Position numbers and translations under genes: made by a program. From Tropicimonas sp. IMCC34043 (lineage in GTDB: Bacteria > Pseudomonadota > Alphaproteobacteria > Rhodobacterales > Rhodobacteraceae): 64,000 bases of DNA. The notes beneath the pieces are model-generated. The model was not told the DNA's origin and did no database searches. It saw only the letters and a list, made by a program, of their open reading frames with translations. This document shows, one piece after another, positions 42,568-51,553 of this stretch. The stretch's first letter is position 1, and every line of letters begins with the position of its first letter. Where the stretch lies: the NCBI RefSeq assembly GCF_003390845.1, contig NZ_QMEK01000003.1, positions 186,001 through 250,000 on the forward strand, read 5' to 3'.

Positions 42568-43212
42568 ATGGCCGGTGAATCGCGGAATCCTCACGAACTT
42601 CACAAAGTGCGCCTGTGGGACCCCGGGCTGCGCCTGTTTCACTGGGCGCTGGCGATCTGCGTCACAGCCGCATGGCTTCTGGGTGAATTCGGCCCGGGGA
42701 TCATGACCCTGCATTTCTACTTCGGTTATGCGGTGATCGGGCTGCTGGCGTTCCGGCTGATCTGGGGCCTCTTCGGCCCCTGGCCGGCGCGGTTCCGCGA
42801 CTTCCTCTATGGTGCGGGCACGGTGTCGCGCTATCTGCGCGGGGCGCGTGCCCGCAAGCCGAGCTATTGGCCGGGGCACAACCCGATCGGTGCGCTGTCG
42901 GTCTTTGCTGTGCTGGGGGCGCTGGCGCTTCAGGTCTATACCGGGCTTTATTCGAACCCGGATGACTTCATCAACTATGGCCCGCTCTATGATCCAGCGG
43001 GTGCCGGCGCCAGTACCTGGGCGACCGGAGTGCACCGCGCCATGGCGCCGGTCATCCTAGCCCTGATCTTGCTGCACATCGGGGCAATCGTTTTCTACAA
43101 GGTGTGGAAGCGCGAGAACCTCGTGACGCCGATGATCACCGGTCTGAAGGTGGTCGAAGGGCCTGTGCCTGCCGGACGTGTGATCGAGAAGGTGACGGAC
43201 AGGGCCGCCTGA
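42568..43212 (+). CDS. Cytochrome b561-like membrane protein
   Basis: This 214-residue protein has four membrane helices and four candidate heme-ligand His: 'RLFHWALAIC', 'MTLHFYFGYAVIG', 'GVHRAMAPV' and 'LILLHIGAIVFYK'. This is the di-heme cytochrome b/b561 (hydrogenase cyt b-like) fold. It would carry electrons across the inner membrane to or from the cytochrome c' encoded 4 nt upstream. The start at 42568 follows from that spacing and from homology at 'KVRLWDPGLRLFHW'. Confidence 0.9.
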   Translation: MAGESRNPHELHKVRLWDPGLRLFHWALAICVTAAWLLGEFGPGIMTLHFYFGYAVIGLLAFRLIWGLFGPWPARFRDFLYGAGTVSRYLRGARARKPSYWPGHNPIGALSVFAVLGALALQVYTGLYSNPDDFINYGPLYDPAGAGASTWATGVHRAMAPVILALILLHIGAIVFYKVWKRENLVTPMITGLKVVEGPVPAGRVIEKVTDRAA

Positions 43213-43260
43213 GCGGCCCCGCCCTTGACATCGCGCCGCCGGCGCAGGACATGCAGCGGC

Positions 43261-43650
43261 ATGACGATGTTTCTGACCGCCCTGCAAGTCGCGTTCGGCG
43301 GCGCCATTGGCGCCACCTGCCGATATCTCGTGAACGTCACGATGAAATCCCTGCTGGGGATCGGCTTCCCTTGGGGCACGCTGACGGTGAACATCGTCGG
43401 CTCGTTTCTTATGGGGGCGGTCGTGGTCCTGCTGGAGCGCAAGGGGGCGAACCATGTTGCCGCTTTTGTCATGACCGGCGTTCTCGGCGGCTTCACCACG
43501 TTCTCTGCATTCTCGCTCGATGCGATCTTCCTGCTGGAAGGTGGCCGGACCGCGGTCGCGCTTGTCTATATCACCGCTTCGGTGCTGGTGTCGCTGGCGG
43601 CGCTGGTCTTTGGCCTGACGCTGACGCGCGGTCTGGTGCCACTGCCATGA
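43261..43650 (+). CDS. crcB: Fluoride channel CrcB/Fluc
   Basis: This 129-residue, four-helix protein has the Fluc signatures 'GGAIGATCRYLV', 'GTLTVNIVGSF' and 'GVLGGFTTFSAF' (the two phenylalanines line the fluoride path). It dimerises in the inner membrane to export fluoride. No fluoride riboswitch is visible in the 48 bp upstream. Its stop overlaps the pseudouridine synthase start by 4 nt. ATG 43267 is an alternative start. Confidence 0.94.
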   Translation: MTMFLTALQVAFGGAIGATCRYLVNVTMKSLLGIGFPWGTLTVNIVGSFLMGAVVVLLERKGANHVAAFVMTGVLGGFTTFSAFSLDAIFLLEGGRTAVALVYITASVLVSLAALVFGLTLTRGLVPLP

Positions 43651-44693
43651 GCCGCGTTCAACAGATCCAGATCGGCGACGGCGAAGGCGACCAGCGGCTC
43701 GACCGCTGGCTGCGCCGGCGGTTCCCCCATGTCTCGCAGGGCCGGATCGAAAAACTTTGCCGCAAGGGCGAGATCCGGCTCGACGGTCAGCGCGTCAAGC
43801 CTGCGACGCGGATCGAGGTGGGCCAGATCGTGCGGGTTCCGCCGTTGCCCGACGTGGGCGACCTGCCGCCGCGGTCCGCCCCGGAACTGGTGTCCGATGC
43901 CGACGCCGAGATGATCCGCGATGCGGTGCTCTACCGCGACGACTATATCGTGGTGCTGAACAAGCCGGCGGGCCTGCCGACCCAGGGCGGCACCGGCCAG
44001 ACCCGCCATGTCGACGGCCTTGCCGAGGCGCTGCGTTTCGGGTTCGAGGAAAAGCCGCGGCTGGTCCACCGGCTCGACAAGGATACTTCGGGCGTGCTGG
44101 TGCTGGCCCGGACCCGGGCGGTCGCGGGCGCATTGACCGATGCCTTCCGGTCCCGTGAGACGCGCAAGATCTATTGGGCTGTGGTGGCCGGGGTTCCGAT
44201 GCCGCGGATGGGCACGATCCGCTTCGGGCTGATCAAGGCGCCGGGCCACGGCGCCGGCGGCGAGGGCGAGAAGATGCGCTGCATCCACCCCCGCGAGGTC
44301 GATGCCACCGAAGGCGCCAAGCGGGCAACCACCGATTATGCCGTGCTTTCGGCGCTTGGCGGGCGGCTGAGCTGGGTCGCGCTGGTGCCGATCACCGGCC
44401 GCACCCACCAGCTGCGCGCCCATATGGCCGAGATCGGCCATCCGATCATGGGCGACGGCAAGTATGCCGGCTCGGGGCAGGAGAATCTGGGCGACGGCTG
44501 GGGCGCCGGGCTTGGCGGCGGGCTGTCGCGCAAGCTGCACCTGCACGCGCGCTCGCTGAGCCTGCGCCACCCGGTGACTGGCGCCCGCCTGACCCTGACA
44601 GCGCCGCTGCCGCCGCATATGGTGCGCACCTGGGAAACGCTCGACTGGAACGCCGCCGACGTGCCCGAGGATCCTTTCGCCGAGGAAATGTGA
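43647..44693 (+). CDS. rluC: 23S rRNA pseudouridine synthase, RluC type
   Basis: This 348-residue protein has an N-terminal S4 RNA-binding domain ('QRLDRWLRRRFPHVSQGRIE') and a C-terminal RluA-family catalytic domain with Asp144 in 'HRLDKDTSGVLVLA'. 'TGRTHQLRAHMAEIGHPI' is a further family signature. RluC modifies positions 955, 2504 and 2580 of 23S rRNA in E. coli. ATG overlaps the crcB stop (4 nt) and its TGA overlaps the next ATG by one base. Confidence 0.93.
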   Translation: MSRVQQIQIGDGEGDQRLDRWLRRRFPHVSQGRIEKLCRKGEIRLDGQRVKPATRIEVGQIVRVPPLPDVGDLPPRSAPELVSDADAEMIRDAVLYRDDYIVVLNKPAGLPTQGGTGQTRHVDGLAEALRFGFEEKPRLVHRLDKDTSGVLVLARTRAVAGALTDAFRSRETRKIYWAVVAGVPMPRMGTIRFGLIKAPGHGAGGEGEKMRCIHPREVDATEGAKRATTDYAVLSALGGRLSWVALVPITGRTHQLRAHMAEIGHPIMGDGKYAGSGQENLGDGWGAGLGGGLSRKLHLHARSLSLRHPVTGARLTLTAPLPPHMVRTWETLDWNAADVPEDPFAEEM

Positions 44694-45379
44694 TGGACGC
44701 CGCCCCCTTGCGCCTTGTCGTCTTCGATGTCGACGGCACCCTGGTGGACAGCCAGGCCCACATCATGGCCGCGGTGGTATCAGCCTTCGGCGCAATCGGT
44801 GCCGCATCGCCGTCCCTGTCCGCGGTGCTGTCGATTGTCGGGCTGTCATTGCCCGTGGCCATGGCGCGCCTTGCCCCGGATCTCGATCCTGCAAGCCACG
44901 ATGCGCTGGTCGCGGCCTACAAGGACAGCTTTTCCAGCAACCGTGCCGCGGGCGATCCGCAGCAGATGTCGCCGCTGTATCCCGGCACGCGGGCGGTTCT
45001 TGATGGGCTGCTGGCGCGTGACGACCTGCTGGTCGGGCTTGCCACCGGCAAGTCGCGGCGCGGGCTTGATCACGTATTGGCAGCGCACGGGCTGACCGGC
45101 GCCTTTGCGACCGAACAGGTCGCCGACCATCACCCGTCGAAACCGCATCCCGCGATGTTGCTGGCGGCACTGGCCGAGACCGGGGCAGAGCCGGGCGATG
45201 CGGCGATGGTGGGCGACACGACGTTCGATATCGAGATGGGGCGTGCCGCCGGCTTTGCCACCATCGGCGTGGCCTGGGGCTATCACCCGGTTGCGGCACT
45301 GCATGCCGCGGGCGCCGATGTGGTGATCGACGAATGGGACGCTTTGCCAGGTGCGCTTCAGGCGATCTGGGGCCGCTGA
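44693..45379 (+). CDS. HAD-family hydrolase (phosphoglycolate phosphatase-like)
   Basis: This 228-residue HAD phosphatase has Asp12 and Asp14 in 'VVFDVDGTLVDS', a Thr in 'VGLATGKSRRGLD', a Lys in 'HHPSKPHPAML' and the Mg-binding acids in 'MVGDTTFDIEMGRAAG'. The cap domain is of the alpha-helical Gph type. The substrate is not certain. It lies between rluC (TGATG overlap) and the ATP12 gene (1 nt gap), a conserved order in Rhodobacteraceae. Confidence 0.93.
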   Translation: MDAAPLRLVVFDVDGTLVDSQAHIMAAVVSAFGAIGAASPSLSAVLSIVGLSLPVAMARLAPDLDPASHDALVAAYKDSFSSNRAAGDPQQMSPLYPGTRAVLDGLLARDDLLVGLATGKSRRGLDHVLAAHGLTGAFATEQVADHHPSKPHPAMLLAALAETGAEPGDAAMVGDTTFDIEMGRAAGFATIGVAWGYHPVAALHAAGADVVIDEWDALPGALQAIWGR

Positions 45380-45380
45380 C

Positions 45381-46097
45381 ATGGCCGATTGGAAGATCAA
45401 GCGGTTCTGGAAGGCGGCCGAAGCGGTTGCGGCCGGGGACGGCTGGACGATTACGCTCGACGGCCGCCCTGTGCGGACCCCGGCCAAGGCGCCGCTGATC
45501 GTGCCGAGTCGGGCGCTTGCGCAACGCCTCGTTCTGGAATGGGACGCTCAGGAGGGCGAGATCGACCCGCTGAGCATGCCGATGACGCGCTCGGCCAATG
45601 CGGCAATCGACAAGGTGGTGCCGCAATTCGCCGAAGTGTCAGAGCTGATCGCGGCCTATGGCGAGACCGACCTTTGCTGCTATCGCGCCGAGGCACCCGA
45701 AGCGCTGGTGGCGCAGCAGGCCGAGGCCTGGGACCCGCTGCTCGACTGGGCGGCCTCTGCCTTCGCGGCGCCGCTTCGGGTCACGGTCGGCATTGCGCCG
45801 GTGCCGCAGCCAGAGGCGAGCCTTGTCGCCCTGCGACAGCGGGTTGCAGCCGAGGACGCCTTTGCCCTGACCGCGCTCCACGATCTCGTTGCGCTGTCGG
45901 GGTCGCTGGTTCTGGGACTTGCCGCGATTGAAGGCGTGCTGGATCCCGACGAGCTTTGGCGCAGGTCGCGCATCGACGAGATCTGGCAGGAAAATCAGTG
46001 GGGCGCGGACGAAATGGCCGTAACGTCAGCTTCGATCAAGCATGCGGCGTTTTTGCATGCCTTGGAGTTCTATCGACTTTCTCGACCCCACGCCTGA
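45381..46097 (+). CDS. ATP12-type chaperone for F1-ATPase assembly
   Basis: This 238-residue protein matches the ATP12 family: 'KRFWKAAEAVAAGDGWTITL', 'LDGRPVRTPAKAPLIVPS' and 'LVLEWDAQEGEIDPLSMPMT' are its signature stretches, and 'DEIWQENQWGAD' occurs near the end. In mitochondria and alphaproteobacteria ATP12 binds the alpha subunit of F1 before assembly. The start 45381 is two bases after the HAD stop. It is the last gene of the run from crcB. Confidence 0.95.
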   Translation: MADWKIKRFWKAAEAVAAGDGWTITLDGRPVRTPAKAPLIVPSRALAQRLVLEWDAQEGEIDPLSMPMTRSANAAIDKVVPQFAEVSELIAAYGETDLCCYRAEAPEALVAQQAEAWDPLLDWAASAFAAPLRVTVGIAPVPQPEASLVALRQRVAAEDAFALTALHDLVALSGSLVLGLAAIEGVLDPDELWRRSRIDEIWQENQWGADEMAVTSASIKHAAFLHALEFYRLSRPHA

Positions 46098-46329
46098 AAA
46101 CTGACCTGCTCTTTCGGCAGATGCCCAAAATCTGGTCTAGCGCGTCGAAACCCTCCTGATCCTGATCCAAAGCCCCCAAGGGGGTGGACCCGGTCTTGAC
46201 GTCGTTTAACGAATTTGCCCAAGGTTTATTCACGGAGAAGCGATGTTTCCCCGTACTAATTCGTTTGGGCTCTGAAGCTCAACAAAAGCCCCGTCGGTCA
46301 GGCACGGGTACCATCAGGAAGAGGAAAAG

Positions 46330-47346
46330 ATGAAAAAATCAGTATTCGTTGGGGCCTTGGCGCTTGCCGGTCTGTCTGCAGGTGTTGCGGCCGCGGGCAC
46401 GTTGGACGACGTCAAGGCACGCGGCAAGCTGAACTGCGGGACCAACACGGGTCTCGTCGGTTTCGCCGCCCCGGACGCGAATGGCGAGTGGAAGGGTTTT
46501 GACGTTGCAGTGTGCCGGGCACTTGCCGCCGCGGTGCTGGGCGATGCGATGGCGGTCGAATTCGTGCCGACCACCGGCAAGACCCGCTTTACGGCCCTCG
46601 CCTCGGGCGAGATCGATGTGCTGGCGCGCAACACCACCTGGACCTTCACCCGCGACGTCGACCTCAAGTTCGATTTCGTTGGCGTGAACTATTATGACGG
46701 CCAGGGCTTCATGGTGCCGAAGTCGCTCGGCGTCTCCTCGGCCAAGGAACTCGACGGCGCCACGATCTGCATCCAGACCGGCACCACGACCGAGTTGAAC
46801 CTCGCCGACTTCTTCCGCAAGAACAACATCAGCTACGAGCCGGTGCCGGTCGAGACCGACAACGAGGCCCAGCAGCAATACCTGGCCGGTGCCTGCGACG
46901 CCTATACCACCGATGCGTCCGGCCTTGCCGCTGTCCGCGCCACTTTCGAAAACCCGCAGGACCAGATCCTGCTGCCCGAGATCATTTCCAAGGAGCCGCT
47001 GGGCCCCCTCGTTCGCCACGGCGACAACGAATGGGGCGACGTGGTGCGCTGGACCCTGTTCGCGCTGGTTGCGGCCGAAGAGCTTGGCATCACCTCGGCC
47101 AATATCGAGGAACTGTCGAACGGCACCGACAACCCCGAAATCAACCGTATCCTCGGCACCGAAGGATCGCTGGGCGAGATGCTGGGGCTCGATCCGCTCT
47201 GGGCCAAGCGGGCCATCTCGGCCGGCGGCAACTATGGCGAACTGTTCGAGAAGAACATCGGCGTGAACACTCCGATCGGCCTTGCGCGCGGCCTGAACGC
47301 GCAGTGGACCGAGGGCGGCCTGCAATACGCGCCGCCGTTCCGCTGA
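46330..47346 (+). CDS. aapJ: General L-amino acid ABC transporter, substrate-binding protein AapJ
   Basis: This 338-residue family 3 periplasmic binding protein has a signal peptide (to about residue 22, 'SAGVAAAG') and AapJ/BztA-type signatures 'DDVKARGKLNCGTNTGLVGF', 'EWKGFDVAVCRALAAAVLGD' and 'TTWTFTRDVDLKFDFVGVNY'. AGGAAGAGG precedes the ATG. It binds a broad set of L-amino acids. A GC hairpin (47355-47388) separates it from the permease genes. Confidence 0.96.
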   Translation: MKKSVFVGALALAGLSAGVAAAGTLDDVKARGKLNCGTNTGLVGFAAPDANGEWKGFDVAVCRALAAAVLGDAMAVEFVPTTGKTRFTALASGEIDVLARNTTWTFTRDVDLKFDFVGVNYYDGQGFMVPKSLGVSSAKELDGATICIQTGTTTELNLADFFRKNNISYEPVPVETDNEAQQQYLAGACDAYTTDASGLAAVRATFENPQDQILLPEIISKEPLGPLVRHGDNEWGDVVRWTLFALVAAEELGITSANIEELSNGTDNPEINRILGTEGSLGEMLGLDPLWAKRAISAGGNYGELFEKNIGVNTPIGLARGLNAQWTEGGLQYAPPFR

Positions 47347-47354
47347 GTAGATTT

Positions 47355-47388
47355 GCCCGGATGCTGGTGCCCCTGCCAGCCTCCGGGC
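47355..47388 (+). terminator. Intercistronic hairpin between aapJ and aapQ
   Basis: GCCCGGA (47355-47361) pairs with TCCGGGC (47382-47388), and GCTGG (47363-47367) with CCAGC (47376-47380), giving 12 pairs with one internal mismatch and an 8-nt loop. It starts 8 nt after the aapJ stop and precedes a 94-nt leader of aapQ. Confidence 0.65.
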
Positions 47389-47482
47389 GCTTCCCGCCGA
47401 ATCCACAAACCGGGCCCGCGGAACGGAGGCCAGAGCCGGTCTTCGAAACGGGCTGACGGACAGAAACAGGGACAATTGCCTC

Positions 47483-48802
47483 ATGACAGAACTGGCCGAT
47501 CCGCCGAAGGAGTCGTTCAGGCTCGGTATGCTGATCTACGACACCCGCTACCGATCGCTGACGATCCAGGTCGTCGCACTGATCGGGTTCCTGGTTCTCG
47601 TCGGGTGGCTGATCAACAACACTGCCAACAACCTGGCCACGCTGGGCAAGCCGATAAACTTCAGCTTCCTGAACGACACGGCGGGCTATGACATCAACCA
47701 GCGCCTGCTCGACTACAACTCCCAGTCCACGCACTGGCGCGCGGCGGTCATGGGCCTTCTCAACACGCTTCTGGTCGCGTTCCTCGGCTGTGTGACCGCG
47801 ACGATCATCGGCATTGTGGTCGGCGTGCTGCGACTGTCGAACAACTGGCTCGTCGCGCGGCTGATGACGATCTATGTCGAGACCTTCCGCAACGTTCCGG
47901 TACTGCTTTGGATCGTGTTTTCCATGGCCCTGCTGATCGAAACCCTGCCGTCGCCGCGGGATTTCCGGGGCGATGACCCGGCCGCATCCATGGTCCTGTT
48001 CGACAGCGTGGCGATCACCAACCGCGGGATCTATATTCCCGAGCCGTTGTTCAGCCGCGGGTTCGGCGACATCCCGGTGTTTCCCGACCGTTCGAGCGAG
48101 GCCTGCGTGGCGCCCGAACCGGGGGCTCTTCTGAACGATTCCTGCGGTCTGTTCCAGATCAGCCTGAACCTGATCGCGATCCTTGCCGTGACCGGTGCCG
48201 GGCTTTGGGGATCGAGGCGCATTCGTCGCCGCGCCGACCGCATCCAGGCCGAAACCGGGGATCGCCCGACCACCTGGTATCTGCGACTCGGGGTTGCATT
48301 GGTGCCGCTTGTGGGGCTGCTCTGGGCGCTTGGCTTCCACCTCGGCCTGCCCGAACTCAAGGGGTTCAACTTTGTCGGCGGGACACATCTGCGCAACTCG
48401 TTGATTGCGCTGTGGTTTGCGTTGTCGCTCTATACCGCGTCGTTCATCGCCGAGATCGTGCGCGGCGGGATCCTGGCAATCTCGAAAGGCCAGACCGAGG
48501 CGGCCGCCGCGCTCGGGCTGCGTCCGAAGCGGATCATGAACCTGGTGATCCTGCCACAGGCGCTCAGGATCATCATTCCGCCGCTGATCTCGCAGTACCT
48601 GAACCTCACCAAGAACTCGTCGCTGGCGATCGCGGTGGGCTACATGGACCTGACCGGCACGTTGATGGGGATCACCCTGAACCAGTCCGGCCGCGAGCTT
48701 GAGGCGGTGCTGCTCGGCATGCTTATCTATCTCGGGATCTCGCTTTCGATTTCGGGGGTCATGAACTGGTACAACAACCGCGTGAAACTGGTGGAGCGCT
48801 AG
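47483..48802 (+). CDS. aapQ: Amino acid ABC transporter permease AapQ
   Basis: This 439-residue permease is of the large His/Glu/Gln family. 'YDTRYRSLTIQVVALIGFLV' and 'LINNTANNLATLGKPINFSF' are the AapQ/BztB N-terminal signature. The coupling loop 'GQTEAAAALGLRPKRIMNLV' and 'PLISQYLNLTKNSSLAIAVG' are family hallmarks. A long periplasmic loop in the middle is usual for this subunit. It pairs with AapM, 1 nt downstream. Confidence 0.96.
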   Translation: MTELADPPKESFRLGMLIYDTRYRSLTIQVVALIGFLVLVGWLINNTANNLATLGKPINFSFLNDTAGYDINQRLLDYNSQSTHWRAAVMGLLNTLLVAFLGCVTATIIGIVVGVLRLSNNWLVARLMTIYVETFRNVPVLLWIVFSMALLIETLPSPRDFRGDDPAASMVLFDSVAITNRGIYIPEPLFSRGFGDIPVFPDRSSEACVAPEPGALLNDSCGLFQISLNLIAILAVTGAGLWGSRRIRRRADRIQAETGDRPTTWYLRLGVALVPLVGLLWALGFHLGLPELKGFNFVGGTHLRNSLIALWFALSLYTASFIAEIVRGGILAISKGQTEAAAALGLRPKRIMNLVILPQALRIIIPPLISQYLNLTKNSSLAIAVGYMDLTGTLMGITLNQSGRELEAVLLGMLIYLGISLSISGVMNWYNNRVKLVER

Positions 48803-48803
48803 G

Positions 48804-50090
48804 ATGCACAAGACCCAATTCGTCCGCACCCAGATGCTTGAACCCGAGGAGCCGCCTGTGTCCAGCCGGGGAATGGTCGGCTGGCTTCACGCGAACCTGT
48901 TCTCGAATGCGTTCAACGCGGTGCTCAGCCTGCTGTCGCTGGCGGCGATCTACTGGATCCTGTCGCAAGTCCTTCCCTGGATGTTCTCGCCGACCTGGTA
49001 CGGGACATCGCTGGAAAATTGCCGCGAGATCAACGGTCCGGCGGGCGGTGCCTGCTGGGGCGTGATCCGGGAACGCTGGCTGCAGCTTCTGTTCGGCTTC
49101 TATCCGTCCGAGCTCTATTGGCGTCCGATCGCGACCTTCCTGCTGCTGGCGGTGGCTTTGGCGCCGGTGCTGTTCACGTCGGTGCCGCGCAAACTGATGT
49201 ACTTTACCGCCGTCTACCCGTTCCTCATGCCCTGGCTGCTTTGGGGCGGCTCGATCTGGAACCCGATCGTCGCGGCGATGGGCTTTGCTCTCGGCTATGG
49301 CGTCTATCGGGTGATCTATGACCACTTCGGCAACCTCGCGGCGTCAATCGGTGCCCTGGTTGCGCCGGTGCTGTGGTGGCTGTTCCTGGCCGCCCCGGCA
49401 TCGAGCCTGTTGCAAGGCGTGATCCCCCTGGGGATCGAGCCGGTGCAGAGCCGGCTGTTCGGTGGCTTCATGCTGTCGCTGACCATCGGCGTCGTCGGCA
49501 TCGCGCTGTCGTTGCCGCTTGGCATCCTGTTGGCGCTGGGGCGGCAGTCGGACCTGCTGATCGTGCGGTCGCTGTCTGTGGGCTTCATCGAGTTCATCCG
49601 GGGCGTGCCGCTGATCACGCTGTTGTTCGTGGCCTCGACGCTGCTGAACATCTTCATGCCGCCGGGGACGAACTTTGACATTATCCTGCGGGTCATCATC
49701 ATGGTCACGCTGTTCGCCGCGGCCTACATGGCCGAGGTGATCCGTGGCGGTCTTGCTGCGCTGCCGAGGGGACAGTACGAGGCCGCGGACGCGCTCGGGC
49801 TCGACTTCTGGCTGGCACAGCGGCTGGTCATCATGCCCCAGGCGCTGAAGATCTCGATCCCCGGGATCGTTTCGACCTTCATCGGCATGTTCAAGGACAC
49901 GACACTGGTGTCGATCATCGGCCTGCTCGACCCCTTGGGCCTGCTCCGCTCGATCCGTGCCGACGCCAACTGGAACGGAATCGTATGGGAGCTTTACGGT
50001 TTTGTCGCCCTCCTGTTCTTCATTGCCTGTTTTTCGATGTCTCGCTATTCCTTGTATCTTGAGCGCAAGCTCCGGACAGGGCATCAATAA
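48804..50090 (+). CDS. aapM: Amino acid ABC transporter permease AapM
   Basis: This 428-residue permease partner of AapQ has an N-terminal helix ('NAVLSLLSLAAIYWILSQVL'), an AapM-specific loop ('YGTSLENCREINGPAGGACW'), and the C-terminal permease domain with coupling loop 'GQYEAADALGLDFWLAQRLV'. Together the two form the amino acid channel. It ends 9 bp before aapP. Confidence 0.96.
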   Translation: MHKTQFVRTQMLEPEEPPVSSRGMVGWLHANLFSNAFNAVLSLLSLAAIYWILSQVLPWMFSPTWYGTSLENCREINGPAGGACWGVIRERWLQLLFGFYPSELYWRPIATFLLLAVALAPVLFTSVPRKLMYFTAVYPFLMPWLLWGGSIWNPIVAAMGFALGYGVYRVIYDHFGNLAASIGALVAPVLWWLFLAAPASSLLQGVIPLGIEPVQSRLFGGFMLSLTIGVVGIALSLPLGILLALGRQSDLLIVRSLSVGFIEFIRGVPLITLLFVASTLLNIFMPPGTNFDIILRVIIMVTLFAAAYMAEVIRGGLAALPRGQYEAADALGLDFWLAQRLVIMPQALKISIPGIVSTFIGMFKDTTLVSIIGLLDPLGLLRSIRADANWNGIVWELYGFVALLFFIACFSMSRYSLYLERKLRTGHQ

Positions 50091-50099
50091 GGAGCCGCC

Positions 50100-50891
50100 A
50101 TGTCAGACGCCGCCCAAATTCCTGCCCCCAACCGACCCACGCTGACGGTCTCGGATCAAGTCGCGATCCAGATCACCCACATGAACAAGTGGTACGGCCA
50201 GTTCCACGTGCTGCGGGACATCAACCTGACCGTCTATGAGGGCGAGCGGATTGTCATTGCCGGCCCGTCCGGGTCGGGCAAGTCGACCCTGATCCGCTGC
50301 ATCAACAGGCTCGAGGAACATCAGAGCGGATCTATCCTTGTCGACGGAACCGAACTGAGCTCGGATCTGAAGAACATCGACAAGATCCGTTCCGAAGTCG
50401 GGATGGTGTTTCAGCACTTCAACCTGTTCCCGCATCTGACCATCCTCGAGAACTGCACGCTGGCGCCGATCTGGGTCCGCAAGGTCCCGCGCCGGGAGGC
50501 GGTCGAAACCGCCATGCATTTCCTCGAGAAGGTCAAGATCCCCGAGCAGGCCAACAAGTTTCCGGGCCAGCTCTCGGGTGGGCAGCAGCAGCGGGTCGCA
50601 ATCGCGCGCTCGCTTTGCATGAAGCCCAAGATCATGCTGTTCGACGAACCGACCTCGGCGCTCGACCCCGAGATGATCAAGGAGGTTCTCGACACCATGA
50701 TCGAACTCGCGGAGGAGGGCATGACCATGCTCTGCGTCACCCACGAGATGGGGTTTGCGCAGGCTGTGGCGAACCGGGTGATCTTCATGGACCAGGGTCA
50801 GATCGTCGAACAGAACGAGCCCTACGAGTTCTTCAACAACCCGAAGTCCGATCGCACCAAGCTGTTTCTCAGCCAGATCCTCGGTCACTGA
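50100..50891 (+). CDS. aapP: Amino acid ABC transporter ATP-binding protein AapP
   Basis: This 263-residue ATPase has Walker A 'GPSGSGKST', signature '[15 protein letters not shown]', Walker B '[14 protein letters not shown]' and switch His in 'CVTHEMGFA'. The short N-terminal tail before '[20 protein letters not shown]' is typical of AapP/BztD. It drives the AapQM channel. GGAG lies 7 nt upstream of the ATG. Confidence 0.97.
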   Translation: MSDAAQIPAPNRPTLTVSDQVAIQITHMNKWYGQFHVLRDINLTVYEGERIVIAGPSGSGKSTLIRCINRLEEHQSGSILVDGTELSSDLKNIDKIRSEVGMVFQHFNLFPHLTILENCTLAPIWVRKVPRREAVETAMHFLEKVKIPEQANKFPGQLSGGQQQRVAIARSLCMKPKIMLFDEPTSALDPEMIKEVLDTMIELAEEGMTMLCVTHEMGFAQAVANRVIFMDQGQIVEQNEPYEFFNNPKSDRTKLFLSQILGH

Positions 50892-50911
50892 GCCGCCCGG
50901 CACCCGGTTGC

Positions 50912-50926
50912 GCCGACTTTGTCGGC
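50912..50926 (+). terminator. Possible terminator after aapP
   Basis: GCCGAC-TTT-GTCGGC forms a 6-bp stem with a 3-nt loop 20 bp after the aapP stop. The following U-run is poor, so it is only a candidate. Confidence 0.35.
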
Positions 50927-51103
50927 TTCGCACCAGTGTGCTGTCGTCTTCCCCACAATCTGCCGCTCGGGCACGGCGCCTGGGCGGGCATGGCGGCTGG
51001 CACGCTGCTTGCTGTGGAACTGCAGGACGCGCAACCGGCTCAGCCGAGCCACCGCCGCCCTGGTCCGGAAGGATGACGGGGTGGCCAGCAAAGGGCTATG
51101 ACC

Positions 51104-51472
51104 ATGGCAATTGTGACCTTCACCTCTCCGACGATGCGCAAGAACAAGACCGTCTATGCGATCGCCGGAGACACCAAGACGATTCTGGTTCTGGCCGAGC
51201 AGAACCACGTTCCGATCCCGTTCGAATGCCGCGACGGCGAGTGCGGTTCCTGCCTGATCGAAGTGAGCTATGACAAGCCGACCGAACGGAATGCCATCGC
51301 CTTCACCGAAAAGGAAAAGATCAAGCTCAAGGAGCTGGGCAAACTGACCGAACAGGAAATCCAGGACGCGGAAATCAGCGACCTGCCGCCGCGCTATCGC
51401 CTGGCCTGCCAGTTCATCGCGCGCGACGAGGATGTGACCATTACCTTTACCGGCGAACCGGGCGGCGCCTGA
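51104..51472 (+). CDS. [2Fe-2S] ferredoxin
   Basis: This 122-residue plant-type ferredoxin has cluster ligands Cys42, Cys47, Cys50 ('ECRDGECGSC') and Cys102 ('RLACQF'). An insertion of about 35 residues between the third and fourth Cys ('EKEKIKLKELGKLTEQEI') is longer than in most plant-type ferredoxins and resembles a subgroup found in photosynthetic and nitrogen-fixing alphaproteobacteria. The second ATG (51104) was chosen because AAGGG lies 8 nt upstream; 51098 is too close. Its redox partner is unknown. It is convergent with the imelysin gene. Confidence 0.88.
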   Translation: MAIVTFTSPTMRKNKTVYAIAGDTKTILVLAEQNHVPIPFECRDGECGSCLIEVSYDKPTERNAIAFTEKEKIKLKELGKLTEQEIQDAEISDLPPRYRLACQFIARDEDVTITFTGEPGGA

Positions 51473-51509
51473 GCCGACCGGGCAGCAAGGCTTGCCCCGA
51501 GAGATCGAG

Positions 51510-51533
51510 AGCGGACCCCGCACGGGGTCCGCT
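51510..51533. terminator. Bidirectional hairpin between ferredoxin and imelysin genes
   Basis: AGCGGACCCC (51510-51519) and GGGGTCCGCT (51524-51533) form a perfect 10-bp stem with loop GCAC between two converging genes. It probably ends transcription from both sides, although U-runs are short. Confidence 0.65.
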
Positions 51534-51553
51534 GGCGTGTTGCCTTACCCGGT

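Noticed and set aside
43213-43260. Possible fluoride riboswitch upstream of crcB
   Set aside because: The gap is only 48 bp and lacks the riboswitch pattern; crcB is also placed within an operon-like run.
47371-47380. Match to the tRNA-Trp 3' end (GCCCCTGCCA) as an attachment repeat
   Set aside because: Only 10 nt match and the site is inside the aapJ-aapQ hairpin, 17 kb away. It is chance, so no att duplication is claimed.
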